Part shown: positions 11,632 to 22,191 of the stretch, in pieces
Layout of the letters: each line of letters begins with the position of its first letter
How positions within the stretch are numbered: position 1 is the first letter of the stretch
DNA from: Mycogone perniciosa
Taxonomy: Eukaryota; Ascomycota; Sordariomycetes; Hypocreales; Hypocreaceae
Assembly: GCA_025331125.1 (NCBI GenBank)
Contig: JAOALB010000001.1
Span: 868,001 to 932,000, forward strand
Length of the DNA stretch: 64,000 nucleotides
Direction: 5' to 3'
Position numbers and translations under genes: made by a program
The notes under the pieces: generated by a model
Database searches by the model: none
What the model saw: only the letters and a program-made list of their open reading frames with translations
What the model was told of the DNA's origin: nothing

Positions 11632-12489
11632 TTACTGCTGTTCTATTCTCATTCTCGATGTGCCTCTTCCTGTATCCTTAGTCAATTCATTTGGCAATGT
11701 TGCCATTTCCAATTGTGCCTTTTCTTCATCAAACGGTTCCACATACTCAAAATCAACCAAGAGTGACTTGCTGCTGTCAATTGGATCGATCATGAAGTTA
11801 TATCGATTGACATCACCGTGAATCAGACCCATCTTGTGAAGACGAGACACCAGGCCTTCGCATGTTTTCAGGTCCCCAACCGAAGCAAATGTCTTCCCTT
11901 CTACCTTCTCCATGAGGAAACCCATCACTCGTCCTTGTTCCGTCAAGTGGCCCAAGAACTTGGGTGCAAGCGGAGGCTCGTTCGGACCAGTATTCTCGCT
12001 GATGATGCCATATGCCCAGGTCTCATGCTCGATTCGGGGGATATCCCATTCAAAATTGGCGACTTTAGCTATAGCAGGCCTCCCTTCGTATGTCGTATCG
12101 TAGAGACCAGGAGCCATGATGCTGTTCTTCGGCAATGACAAGGTATCAACGCGCTGAGGATGCCAGGCAGTCGTAATCTCGGCAAGAGGCTCATTTGAGA
12201 TGGTGCTCTTGAGTTCGTTCTCCTTTTCTCCCTTGGAAATGTGCATTCTGGTCCACGGGCCATCGGGTATGTCTGGCAATTTAGGAATAAGCAGTGAGGG
12301 TATGCACATGGTGTCCTCGTCAAAGACGTCAGCCTGGATGGCGAGATAGTGCACTCTTTTTGCAGTACGAAGTCGATATCTCCCTTCTTCCGAGCTGATG
12401 ATTTGCGATAACACCTCAAGGTCTGACTTGGGGACGACTTTGAAGGCATTTGCAGGCATAAAGCCTCCAGATTCAGGGAGGTCATTCAT
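11632..12489 (-). CDS. Protein-kinase-like (HGD-type) protein, fungal accessory family
   Basis: Single-exon gene of 285 aa. The C-terminal 160 residues have a kinase/aminoglycoside-phosphotransferase-like fold. They include a candidate ATP-binding lysine K142 (PAIAKVANF), Glu155 in a helix-C position (RIEHETWAYG), the catalytic loop LIHGDVNRYNF with D226 and N231, and VDFEYVEPF in the metal-binding place (D246, DFE instead of DFG). The N-terminal 110 residues are family-specific. Genes of this type in fungi are often mislabelled alpha-galactosidase A precursors. The substrate is unknown. A related but broken gene lies at 51289-52437. The start is the first ATG of the frame. Confidence 0.7.
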   Translation of the reverse strand: MNDLPESGGFMPANAFKVVPKSDLEVLSQIISSEEGRYRLRTAKRVHYLAIQADVFDEDTMCIPSLLIPKLPDIPDGPWTRMHISKGEKENELKSTISNEPLAEITTAWHPQRVDTLSLPKNSIMAPGLYDTTYEGRPAIAKVANFEWDIPRIEHETWAYGIISENTGPNEPPLAPKFLGHLTEQGRVMGFLMEKVEGKTFASVGDLKTCEGLVSRLHKMGLIHGDVNRYNFMIDPIDSSKSLLVDFEYVEPFDEEKAQLEMATLPNELTKDTGRGTSRMRIEQQ

Positions 12490-13345
12490 GTCTTGGTCCT
12501 TGTATGGTAGGAAGCCTGGTGTGAGGAACGCAAGAGTGCTCTGGATATCAGGGGCTTTTGTAGAAGTTACGGTAACGATCGAATGGTGTAGAATGTAGAT
12601 TGCATGGGGTGAAGATCCAGTCTGGGTGAACGAATGGGTAAATGGGATTTACGAAGTATTTCGTATACAGTAAAATCTTGTAGTATAGATACTACTGCGG
12701 CGCATGCAGGTACATATTATTCTATAAAAAGCACGATGTTTCTAAAATAGACGCCGGACCATTCCTGGATTACTTATTTGGCCATCGTGACTGAATTCAC
12801 TCGTTGACCGGGGGTTGTTGGCGTTATGACACCCCATAGGCCCGATAATATCAGGTGATGCAGCATGGCGGCTCGTACCAACAACAATTGGTGCTCTGGA
12901 CCAAACACAATTGGCGTCCATAGTCAACAGGGATGCATCACCATGCCTTGTCTCGTATTCTGGTGTTTCAGCAAGCGCGCTGGGTTCTTCTTTTAGGTCA
13001 TGTAACTCTGACCTTGGCTTTCACCGTACAATATCCCAGTCAATTTCTTGATGATGAGGGTTAGTCGGCCGCATGACGTGGGCGCTTCCAAACCCCCTAG
13101 CCGCTCAGTTGGTGCCAAAAGAGCAGACGGTTATGGTTCTTCAACACTGCGATGGATATAAAAGCTAAGTCAAAGAAGGCTCTCTCTCCTTGACGAAACC
13201 ATCCTCGCCAGTCTCGGGCGTATCAATCACCAATCATCCAGACAATTAGGCAGGTCGGTGCTCGTCGTATTTTGCATCCGATGTACAATTGCTCACACAG
13301 CCATAGATCTCTTGACCACCGTCTCAATCACCCTCAGCTGTAATC
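12490..13345. other. Spacer with promoter for the 13346 ORF
   Basis: No gene seen. It contains a TACGAAGTATTTCGTATA copy of the dispersed motif variant near 12649-12666. A good TATA element (ATATAAAA at 13157-13164) is followed by a pyrimidine-rich leader leading into the small Cys-rich ORF. Confidence 0.5.
13157..13164 (+). promoter_or_regulatory. TATA box
   Basis: ATATAAAA in a GC-richer context, about 185 bp upstream of the ATG at 13346 and followed by CT-rich leader sequence. It fits a core promoter for the small Cys-rich ORF. Confidence 0.4.
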
Positions 13346-13516
13346 ATGTGTACCCAGTGGTGGATTGAGTATCAATGTGGATGCAAACAAAAGGGAGAGT
13401 TTGAGCAGTGTGACCATCTCTACCAGCAGCAAAGAAACGTGAGATGTGCCAGGCGACGGACAGGTGATTCTCCCGAAATTACTGCTTTTCACACCTGCCA
13501 AGGGAGGACAAAGTGA
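13346..13516 (+). CDS. Small cysteine-rich protein (56 aa), unknown function
   Basis: A 56-codon frame starting MCTQWWIEYQCGCKQKGEFEQ. The cysteines are C2, C11, C13, C22, C34 and C51. The CGC pair followed by EFEQC recalls small fungal Cys-rich proteins that may bind zinc. There is no signal peptide. A TATA box and a plausible leader lie upstream. It might continue through an intron beginning near 13465, but no clean downstream exon was found. Reality as a gene rests only on the Cys spacing and the promoter. Confidence 0.4.
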   Translation: MCTQWWIEYQCGCKQKGEFEQCDHLYQQQRNVRCARRRTGDSPEITAFHTCQGRTK

Positions 13517-13804
13517 AGGAGGAATACACCGAAAGGCGTCAGGTTCGTCGATAGAAGAGACCATGGAGGCGGCAGGGTAACTGTCCAGAACGATAGAGGG
13601 ACGTTGACTCTGAGGTATAAGGCTGTCGGGGTATTTTTCAAGGAACGAAAGTTGAATGGAATCGAGGTGTTCGGGAACCCGCGTAAGCGTCTTGATCGCA
13701 AGTGCTGCTTGTCATTATTCACAAATCATTACAAGCATCGCCAACCGCAAACTCATGTCTCGTGCGGTAGTATCTAGGAATAGATTGCTTCCCTAGTATC
13801 GGAC

Positions 13805-14926
13805 CTAATCGTCATGATCTGAGCTCCTTTCAGTACCTTCGCTCTCTAAATGCATCGTAAACGCCAGTTTCCGCACGCCATAACAGTTCCTAGCATGCTC
13901 CAAAAAGCCAGACCTGGACCTTGCTCGGCGACGTAGTCCCACTAGAAAAGCAAGCGGATGACGGTTCCCAGGAACCAATTGTGAGATGGTATTCGAAGTT
14001 AGGCGACAAAACTGTGACTGATCTAAGGTCCAGTCGCAGCCTCGACACCACAGCCCGTGTTCAACAGCGTTGTTTGATCGTAGAGAGGGAAAGTAGATAG
14101 AAGCCATGCCGCTAAAGTTGTCTATCATGCTGCGTCCCATGTTGGGTTGCATCAATGGATCCTCGTCTGTTGGTTCCAACGGCGCTCTTTGAAAAAACTG
14201 GTATGTATAAAGGTCATCATCAGAGATTGACGTGGCGCGAGCAGCAAGATCTCTCGCCATTTCGGTTTCCGAACCATAATTTGCGATAGCTAATACCTTG
14301 GCCATTTTCACGCTAACGAGTTTCTGGGACTTAGATCGAGAGATGCTTTTCCCAATCGAGTATGAACCCGGAATCGTACGGACCATCGGAAGTTGCTTCA
14401 ACTGACGAGATGACAGACTGAAACATTTTCTGGCCAGAGCCGGTGGGATAACCCAGAGAGACTGGTTTTTGCGCAAACACTCAAAGCAGCATCGCTCACA
14501 AGTTGGTAGGTATAAATAGGCGCCATATTGTGAGCAGGAAATGCACTTCTCGGACCGTAAAGCATCATAGACTACTGCTGCTGAGTGAAAGGAGATGAGT
14601 TTTGTTTGACCTAACGCCGCCAATGCCTTAGGTGCATGGTCCATTAGGTCACGATAGACTCGCAGAGATCGTGTAATGGTATTAGCCTTTATACTGGTAC
14701 GGGAGAATCGAGACAGAGACATAAAGTCCAGTTCGGTAAGGACGGCGTGGATGAGCTCAATTGGCAGCTTATCAAGGCGGCCGATCGATGACGGCTCGCA
14801 GTCGCGGTAAATGTTCGACGGTCTTGGTGGCTCAGCAATGGAGATCATCCCAGTGACCGCGTCATGCGGTTGATGCGAAAAGCGGGTGATGAGTTCCTCA
14901 TCTGTGAGTATTCGTGTTTCTGCCAT
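13805..14926 (-). CDS. F-box protein with cysteine motifs
   Basis: Single-exon protein of 373 aa. Residues about 50-90 (GRLDKLPIELIHAVLTELDF...SRFSRTS) form an F-box, which docks to Skp1 in SCF ubiquitin ligases. Beyond it are clustered cysteines (CISCSQYGAYLYLPTCERCCFECL, about residues 134-157) and WCRGCDW near residue 295, likely metal-binding. No WD40 or LRR repeats are present, as is common in the large fungal F-box families. The target is unknown. The start is the first ATG; the reading frame is clean. Confidence 0.75.
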   Translation of the reverse strand: MAETRILTDEELITRFSHQPHDAVTGMISIAEPPRPSNIYRDCEPSSIGRLDKLPIELIHAVLTELDFMSLSRFSRTSIKANTITRSLRVYRDLMDHAPKALAALGQTKLISFHSAAVVYDALRSEKCISCSQYGAYLYLPTCERCCFECLRKNQSLWVIPPALARKCFSLSSRQLKQLPMVRTIPGSYSIGKSISRSKSQKLVSVKMAKVLAIANYGSETEMARDLAARATSISDDDLYTYQFFQRAPLEPTDEDPLMQPNMGRSMIDNFSGMASIYFPSLRSNNAVEHGLWCRGCDWTLDQSQFCRLTSNTISQLVPGNRHPLAFLVGLRRRARSRSGFLEHARNCYGVRKLAFTMHLESEGTERSSDHDD

Positions 14927-15211
14927 GGTGATGATTTGAGAGTTGTTGGTGTGATGAAACGCGTCGCGTGCAAATCAAAGCGTAGGAATTGAGGTTTCTA
15001 CTCCGTGCCACAACAGTATGTATACTGTATACGCAACCCTTCAAGAGGAGAGCGCTGAACTTGCAGTTTCAATTCACAGGCAAAATGCCCAAATTAACAC
15101 AGGGTTGAAGGAATACTTTATAACTAACTATACGGAGTAATTGCCACAGATTGCTCTCATCACCATGAATGACTCCTATCCAGTGAGTGTTTATAATGCA
15201 TAGGTTAAGGA
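14927..15211. other. Spacer
   Basis: No gene. It contains CTACTCCGTGCC (about 14999) and TATACGGAGTAATTG (about 15129), two copies of the dispersed palindrome. Only 285 bp separate the F-box start from the end of the HNH frame. Confidence 0.5.
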
Positions 15212-16719
15212 TCATATAGGTAATCTTCCTTCTCCATCCCTACCCTCACCCTCACCCTCATCATCATCATCATCATCATCATCATCAGCAGCAGCAGACA
15301 GGGGCTGAAATAGGTTCATTAGCCCCCCCTTGATTCGACGGCCAGAAAATGGATCTTTGGTCGAAAGCCGACGGTTGACCTCCGTTGCGAGAGAAATTTC
15401 ATCCGAGACCGCGTCATCCTTGGGCTGCTCTTCCACTTTGCTTTCTTTGCCAGTAGTGAAATACTCTGCTTCTCCATGCTCCAAATGTCCAACGCGACGC
15501 GCCAAACAAAGAATTGTAGACTTGCGGACGTATTCACCCGGTGACGCCCAAATATCCCACAGGCCGTGGTCAACGAACCCTCGCCACCATCCAGACACAC
15601 TATGTCTCTGGCGACGCAGCAAAGCCATTACAAAAGAAAGTGCAGGTATCGCTTTAAGGGGCGGAAGTCATTGCGGAAGCTCAAAATCCGACCGTGGAGA
15701 TGTCCAATTAGAGCCGCTCGTTTCCAATTCAATACCACAATCTTTATGTCATTGGTACCCTCTACGGGGACAAGGGCGATCTCTGTATTATCGAGAAGCT
15801 CCTTGTACATTTTTAGGATAGGGATGCCGTTTTGGGGACTCATCAAATGTACATTCTGGTCTTCAGACTGACCAAAAAGATATGCGGCGTTGCGTTCGCC
15901 GATGTTGTAGGGAACGAGATGAGCAGCGACAACCTGCGAACTGTGCATCTCACCGTCAATGCAGCACCAAAAACCACCGATAGTCGAGATTTCAGCATCA
16001 TACTCCTTCAAGACTCGAGACTGAAAACAATGATGCTCCACAGGCTGGCGCTTCTGGAATAGAGCGAGCCTCGCCCCTCCAGGCTGCGTGTTGCGAGTGA
16101 TGAGAATGTCGATGTATGTCGAATCATCGGCCTCCTGTCTTTCTGATCGTTCCATGATGTCGATGTATTCACCAACGATCTGACATCGCTGGTTGCGAAG
16201 CACGGAAAGTTGGACAAGATTCTGGACTCTTGATGCTTCGAGTGCGTCGAGGTTCTCGTCATAGTCGTCTTTCGAAATGTTGAGGAGACCTCTTTGGTAC
16301 TCTGAGTTGAGGACTTTGACGTATTCATCCGCAAGATTGCACTCATCCTGGCAAGCTTTGATTTTTGCTTTAATTTTCTTGCTCACTTCGGCAAAAACGA
16401 GCTGATCAAATTCCTCAGGGTATTCTCCGTGTGTCTTGGATGAGGGTTTGGCCTCCTGAATTGACTGGTCCGTAGCCTGGGATATTTCAGAGAAGTTGCG
16501 CTTGGATTGTCTGGCGGCCTCATCTAAGGACTTGATGTCCCTGTCGAAGACGACGGAGTCAAGCTTTTGACTCGCTGTGGAAGTGAGTTGAGGAGTCTGT
16601 TTTTGTTCCTCCGTCTTGCAAGTGCGATGGTTGTTACTCGGTTCAGAAAATGAAGAGTTAAAGATGGGGAAGGGGGTTAGATACTCCGCATCCATAGCAA
16701 TAAGGGTAATATGTAGCAA
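15212..16719 (-). pseudogene. HNH-endonuclease-domain protein, frameshifted
   Basis: Two abutting minus-strand frames form one protein. The 5' frame (16719-15628) has a coiled-coil region and an HNH_2-like core: WCCIDGEMHSSQVVAAHLVPY, NAAYLFG, LMSPQNGIPILKMYKELLDN. It runs to FRPLKRYLHFLL and stops. The next frame begins MALLRRQRHSVSGWW and continues with WASPGEYVRKSTILCLARR, the tail typical of this fungal family. Inserting one base just before the stop would read ...RYLHF-x-FVMALLRRQR, so a one-base deletion near 15633-15642 is the likely cause. The C-terminus has an Asp run encoded by a (CAT)n microsatellite. The ATG at 16695 (MDAEYL) may be the true start. A sequencing error cannot be excluded. 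Confidence 0.7.
15258..15287. repeat. (TCA)n trinucleotide microsatellite
   Basis: About ten TCA units on the plus strand, followed by GCA units. On the minus strand it encodes nine to ten consecutive Asp residues near the C-terminus of the HNH protein, then acidic Glu/Gly repeats. Such runs change length readily. Confidence 0.9.
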
Positions 16720-17933
16720 TAAGGTTAACCTGTAGCAATCAGAGTTAATAGGCTAATCGTCGATGAGGCGCATAACGCGAGAAACGTCCACGGAATATTT
16801 TTGGATTCATTCATGGCGCAGTATCCTCGTCAAGGTCCCAGCTCTCGTTGAGAGGGCCGGCAAAGTATCCGAGTGGTCGAGCAAGTTTGGGTAGAGTGTT
16901 GTTTCTCGGATCTTGGCTGTGGTATCAATGCTTGACGGCTGCGTTGGGAAAAGGTTTTGCAACTAGGAGGTTACATACGTGGAGAGAAAGCTTCCAACAG
17001 ACCAGATCCTTGTGGTGTGGAAAGTAAAACTTTAAAAGCAAGACGGGCCAGATTTTTGGAAGAAATCTTCTCATTTGCTCTCATATCCCGTGACTGACAT
17101 TTCCAACACCATGGTAACTGACTGCCAGCAGGAAGTGGTAAGTCATGATATTGACTAAAGCGTCGTGACTGTCGCTGTCAGTTGTTTGAGTGTTGCAGTG
17201 CCTGAAGAATAATAAAATAGGAACACGAATGGCTTTCGAAATTAAGAATCTAGGTCTCAGAAGGCAGAAAGAGTGAATTTGAAGGCCGGCATCCTCGTCT
17301 TCTGACCAACTACTGTCCCATGGGCAGTTAGACTGATATTCGGACTCGGAAGCCAAACGCACTACTGACAGTGTCAGTATATTTGACTCAATTCCTTTCT
17401 TAGACATAACCATTACAGATGCCAATTCTAATCAAGCCTGTGAAAGCCATGTTCGCCAAGATGATCAAAGGAAAGCGACCCGGTGTCGTCATTTGTTGCT
17501 TTGCTAGGCCTGTATACCCTCAAACTCGTCAGCGTGGAGACGGCTAAGGGACATGGGACGCAGTATGGTAGGCAGCTATGAATGCCCATATTTTAGAAGA
17601 ATCTGATTGGTAGTCTTTCGTATAGACTTTTGTAGAGGATGCGACTATCATGATGAATGAATGGGTAAAGGGAAGAGAGATGAATGGGTTGTGGATGGAT
17701 GTATGACTTTGTGTACAGTGTGGCGCAGTGATCCCCCGCGCTGCGGATCACCAACTCCAGCCCTAAAATTTGGTGCCCGATCACTGTAACTGGAGGCCAG
17801 ATGCCTGTAGGCGCTCTCAAGGCAGACTGAAGTTCGGAGTATATATTTCGGTGGTTTTCTTCATCCAGCGCTCGGCCTCTTCACAACTCAGTTGCTTTCG
17901 TTTAAGATATTTTTGACAACAACGCTTATTAAA
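16720..17933. other. Spacer without supported genes
   Basis: No gene can be defended. A 114-codon minus-strand frame (17081-17425) lacks any family signature and has no promoter-like context. Near 16835 the plus strand reads ILVKVPALVERAGKVSEWSSKFG before stopping, which may be a tiny coding relic. A GTAGCAATA direct repeat occurs near 16711-16737. Confidence 0.45.
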
Positions 17934-18585
17934 ATGACTGATCTCCGTCCCAGAGTTGGCGTCGCTGCCATCATCACTCATCCCAACGGGAAACTCCTCG
18001 TTGGTAAGCGCAAGGGCAGCCACGGTGCGGGTGAGTCATGATTTGCGGTTCGAAAGTCATGGAATAGAAAGGCCTTAAAGGAGACTTGATTTACTAGATG
18101 GTGTAAAATCACGTTCTGATCAAATGAGTCTAGGCACATGGCAATTTCCAGGCGGCCACTTGGAGTACAGCGAGGACATCATCAGTTGCGCCGAGCGGGA
18201 GGCTGAAGAGGAGACAGCCCTCAAAGTCAGGGGCACCAAGGTAGTCGCCGTGACAAATGATGTGTTTGAGAGTGAGAACAAGCACTATATCACCTTGTTT
18301 GTCCACTGCGAGATGGTCAATCCTGAGGAGGAACCGCAAGTGAGTCATGACTTGGGATTACACCACCCCCTCCTCCCACATCTTAGTGAAGACAGATGTT
18401 GATCGCATACATAGCGCATGGAGCCCAACAAATGTGAAGGCTGGTATTGGCGGACATGGGAAGAGTTGAATGCAGTTAATGAGGGCGCTTCGGATAAATC
18501 AGGCGATAGGCTATTCTTGCCTATGATCAATCTGCTGAAGCAAACATCAAGTCTGAACGATCTGATAGCTCGACGGGGCCTATAG
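17934..18585 (+). CDS. Nudix hydrolase
   Basis: Hydrolyses nucleoside-diphosphate-linked compounds. Three exons (17934-18030, 18134-18339, 18415-18585) give 157 aa. The N-terminus RPRVGVAAIITHPNGKLLVGKRKGSHGAGTWQFPGGHLEYSED is a canonical Nudix beta-strand entry. The Nudix box runs GGHLEYSEDIISCAEREAEEETAL and keeps the REAEEE metal-binding core; the usual Gly after EE is Thr. The C-terminal WYWRTWEEL is typical of the plant/fungal NUDT15/MTH-like group, which suggests oxidised nucleotide or related diphosphate substrates. Exon 3 ends 200 bp before the 3' end of the convergent PNP/ricin gene. Confidence 0.87.
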
Positions 18586-18784
18586 TAGCCTTGAAAATAT
18601 CAAAGAATTAAAACTTGCCTTTTCTCTTATTGCACATCTTTTCAACTTTCACAGTATTTGGTAACTTCAGTCTCCTGATTTTCCACATGGCAGCATTTTC
18701 CAGTGTGCGGAGCCCGGCTCGTCAGAGACATGTCCTCTTCCCGAAGGCTTCGTCTTTCTCATCAATACCACGACTAAGAATGTG

Positions 18785-20482
18785 TCAGTATGCTGGTTCG
18801 AACTCATTCACCCTCGCAAGGTCCCAGATTTGGTTCCGGTTACTGGATCCACCATAATGCCAGAGAATGATAGGTGTGCCGTTGCTGGTGTCACCTCCCT
18901 TCAGATCCATACATCTCTCAGGATACATAGAACTCCGGACACTGGTTTTTATGAATTAGGTAATTTAGAACCACATTGAACTGCTGAAAGGTTTAGGAAT
19001 ACACTCACCTGTAGCTATATGTCTCAGGATTGGTCCTCCTAACTGTCCAGCGAGCGTGTCGATTTCCTTGGTCAGCTGGGTCGATCTCGGCCGTGAGTAT
19101 ATCTCTACCGTTTGCTAGTTTGTTGGCATTGCTCAGTCAGGGTAGCCCATCTGCCTCTGCAACAGAGTCACCTACATGACGCAATAACCCAGGTATTTGT
19201 ATACACGCTCTGGAATCCATATTCGCGCTCATTCAGCTTGATCACCCTCCATTTCTGGTAACCCCAGCCATTTGAATCGCTTTGGTTGTATGTAAGTGCT
19301 CACATTCCCTTGACACAGAGGGAATGGGAGTTGCACGCACCCTGCGGCAAGCGTACCACTTTTATCTTCATTCTCCAGTTCGATGACAGAAGATTGCTTC
19401 ATGGTACTTGATATGATGTATGTTCCTTCTGGAAGAGCTAGCGATTGTGGAAGCGATTGTGGAAGCGATGATGACGTTGGTATTGATGATGGCATCGTCG
19501 TAGGATTCACGGCAGGGGGGATTTGTTCCAAGATAGCCTTTGCAAATGCTGCTGCCATTGCTGCTGCATAAGGTTGCCATTTCTTGTTCTTGTGTTCATC
19601 CCCGTAGTTGCACACACCGCGAATAACGCCAACAGGGATGCTATTCACCGTTCCGGCGGCTTCCATATCTAGGCCAATAAGGTTATACTTGTCGCGAAGC
19701 TCGTTCCTCTTTTGCGCATTCCTTATCAGCTTGTCGCCAGAGCCAATGGACCCGTACCAAACTCGCGTCCGCTTCGTATCTGGACGTCTATCCCGATGAA
19801 CTTCAAGGTCACCATCATAGAGTTTGTCTTCATCCTGGCCAGGGTCAAGAAAGGTACCGTCCATATGCTCTTCGTGCTTCATTCTGTTGTAATGCTCAAG
19901 GAAAAACCGGCTCTCACCAGGCGAGTGAAGTTTGATGCCACCAATTGCCGACCGAATAAGAATCTCTGTATTCGCGAGACCCCAACCACCCCGCAAAATC
20001 GCAAGGCCATCTTCTCTTTCTTTACCAAGTTCGTAGCCAATGAGTCCAGCACTCTCGCCTTGACCTAGAGCTACCAGAACATCACCGAGTCGGATGTCAC
20101 GTTTCGACTCCTCAGCAAAACGAGGTAAGCCAGCCGCTACTCCAACGAGAAGACCGAAGCGAAGATTTGGGAAGAAGCGCTTGATCTGGCTAGCGAGAGC
20201 GGCTGCAGACGCTGTACCGTAGACTTGGCCTGCTGGCAATGTGGCAATAATGATATTGTAACCGCACATATGACCGGCCTCGAAAACATAGTCATCTCCA
20301 CGACCAACGGGGAACCGACCTTCATGCCTCCTGTCCAGCATATGGATTGCTGCCCGTGCCTCGATTTCTCGGGGGGCGATCCACGCAACGGTGTAATTTT
20401 CCGGATTCAATCTGGGGACCATTTTGGATTGAGTGAAAGAACGATTCGAATGATTAGGAAGAAAGCAAGACAAAATAGCCAT
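18785..20482 (-). CDS. Nucleoside phosphorylase (PNP_UDP_1) domain fused to a ricin-type beta-trefoil lectin domain
   Basis: Four exons, 20482-19341, 19279-19176, 19114-19009 and 18941-18785 (introns 61, 61 and 67 bp), join with perfect phase to give 502 aa. The ATG at 20422 (MVPRLNPENYTVAWIAP) is the more likely start. Residues about 30-330 are a PNP_UDP_1 domain of the kind fused to fungal NLR-like receptors: YTVAWIAPREIEA, LLVGVAAGLP, DIRLGDVLVA, GLDMEAAGTVNSIPVGVIRGVCNYGD. A Pro/Ser linker follows. Residues about 350-502 form a trefoil with repeated QxW-type marks (YQKWRV, HARWTV, NQIWDL) and SNGTPIILWHY. There is no NACHT or NB-ARC domain. A naive single-exon reading ends at 19229 and loses most of the lectin. 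Likely function is nucleoside or NAD-type cleavage coupled to glycan sensing; this is inference. Confidence 0.82.
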
Positions 20483-21349
20483 TAAAGGGCAGGTAGCTCA
20501 TTAACAACCCTGCCAGCCTTCGCTTGGAGGTAGGGGTGGGGTTGAGGCTCTACTTAGGACTCTGACCGGACATAATGCCTCTTTTGGCGGGTGGGGTAGC
20601 CAGGTATAAACAAAATCTCGCATGTTGATGCCCAAGAGATGTATATCATAAGGCGAGGGTGGAAGCACACTCATTCCTGAAGGTCAAGTTGGACTGTGTT
20701 TTACAAATGAGGGAGCTATGAGCACATCGTATAGTAGTAGGAGTAGATGTTTATAAATGTCCAAGTTGGCTGAGGACGCAGGAGTACGCATGGGGTTGTA
20801 TAGTCGCACAGGGGCGTGTGGCAGCACCAATTAAGGTTCTAATCTTCAAAGCCTAGCAATCTACTAGTTCTCAGTGTATAGGCACCGGCTTGGCGTAGTT
20901 ATCGAATCATGAACTCGAACATTCGGCGTTTCAGCGGACCTCGAAGGGTTTGTGGATGAAACGAAACTCGATCTGAGCACCGGCTGTGAGGCATTTCGAT
21001 AGACATGGGATCGAGCTGAACGCTCAGAGTAGAATTTGGGCCTGGGTCATTGCGGGAAGACTCGAACATGCCTTTGGAGAAACCAATGTGCCTGGAACAT
21101 ATTGATGGCTTCAGAGTTGTCAGTTGTCTGCAGCCATCCCGGAAGGAAAGTCAGAATGTCAATGACGAAGCTGGTCCTCCCAAGAATAACAACGAAACGC
21201 AGCAGATCCAATGTGTCCCAACGCTTGGGAGTCTGTATGTACTCGGTGTCGACGTTATCTCAAGGAATGGCAAGACGGCTGATGTCATAGAGCAGAGTCT
21301 GCGCAAGAATCTGTAGATCCAACGTCTATACCCCATTTTAACATTACAA
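20483..21349. other. Spacer with possible coding debris
   Basis: No gene can be supported. Near 21020-21090 the plus strand reads IWAWVIAGRLEHAFGETNVPGTY then a stop, and an overlapping 88-codon frame at 21050-21316 has no recognisable motif. These may be scraps of older genes. The promoter of the PNP/ricin gene occupies the left end. Confidence 0.4.
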
Positions 21350-21841
21350 GAGATGAGTCGGACTGCATCGAACATCAACGAGCCATGCGCTGGTCACAGG
21401 AACACTAAAGACGTTTCCAAAACTTGACGATGCAACCATCTGCCACAAGGTTCGCAGGGCTGTGAAATGTGTTCTTGCCTTGATGTACTTGATCATCTTG
21501 CTACGGGTGATCCGCCCGGTCCTCACGCTGGCCACGATAATGCCCAGTCTCGTCTCAGTCAAGATCAGATCTGCGCAGTCCTTTGCGACACTTGGACCGA
21601 GATGCCTACATCGGCGTTTCTGAGAGCAATTCTGTCATTGATCCCGAGGTTGAACCGGTTCAAGACGTTTGACGATGGCTTTCATTTTTGAGAGGACATA
21701 GGCACCTCGAGCGAGGTTGGCGTTCACGATTATAGGGAGCTCTTGGTTCCAGCCCTCGGTTGTCTTTCCGTTAAATTCCAAGAACCTATTGCGAGAACCT
21801 TTCAATACTGGTCGCAGACATAGGCGGATAGCATGTGGCAA
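21344..21841 (-). pseudogene. Unassigned minus-strand frame interrupted by one stop
   Basis: A single minus-strand frame is open from 21841 to 21344 except for one TGA at 21635-21637. It begins MPHAIRLCLRPVLKGSRNRF, passes ELPIIVNANLARGAYVLSKM and, after the stop, continues DLILTETRLGIIVASVRTGR and VASSSFGNVFSVPVTSAWLVD. Nothing in it is a family I recognise. It could be a decayed gene, or a short intron could remove the TGA (weak GTCAAA donor, CAG acceptor, about 44 nt). It may equally be chance. Confidence 0.28.
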
Positions 21842-21873
21842 AGGTTCTGATACGAAGTCTGAGTATTGGGACG

Positions 21874-21896
21874 TAATAATAATAATAATAATAAAA
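21874..21896. repeat. (AAT)n microsatellite
   Basis: About seven ATA/AAT units in tandem in the spacer upstream of the Vps38/UVRAG-like gene. Too short to have a clear role. Confidence 0.8.
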
Positions 21897-22191
21897 ACAT
21901 GTGAAGATTATTAAGTAAGGGCAATGAAGATGGCTTATGCATCTAGACGTACCCAGACCCTGCCCGTATGCAACGGCACTGTACTATGCTTATAAGCGGG
22001 TCTCGGAGCTCCTCCGTAATGTACCTTACGGAGTACATACATGCCATACGCTCGGGGCTGCTTATGATGACGACAAACAGAAGCGCGCGCAATTGTGATT
22101 AGACATAATATCGCGACAACTGGCTTCAACCTCTTTTCCAATGTCAACGCTATGGTATGAACGAACTGTATAATTTCGGCATGCTTGCACC

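Noticed and set aside
18615..18979. Two plus-strand frames between the Nudix and PNP genes
   Set aside because: They are antisense to the reconstructed lectin exons 3 and 4 of the PNP/ricin gene, whose phases and QxW motifs are convincing.
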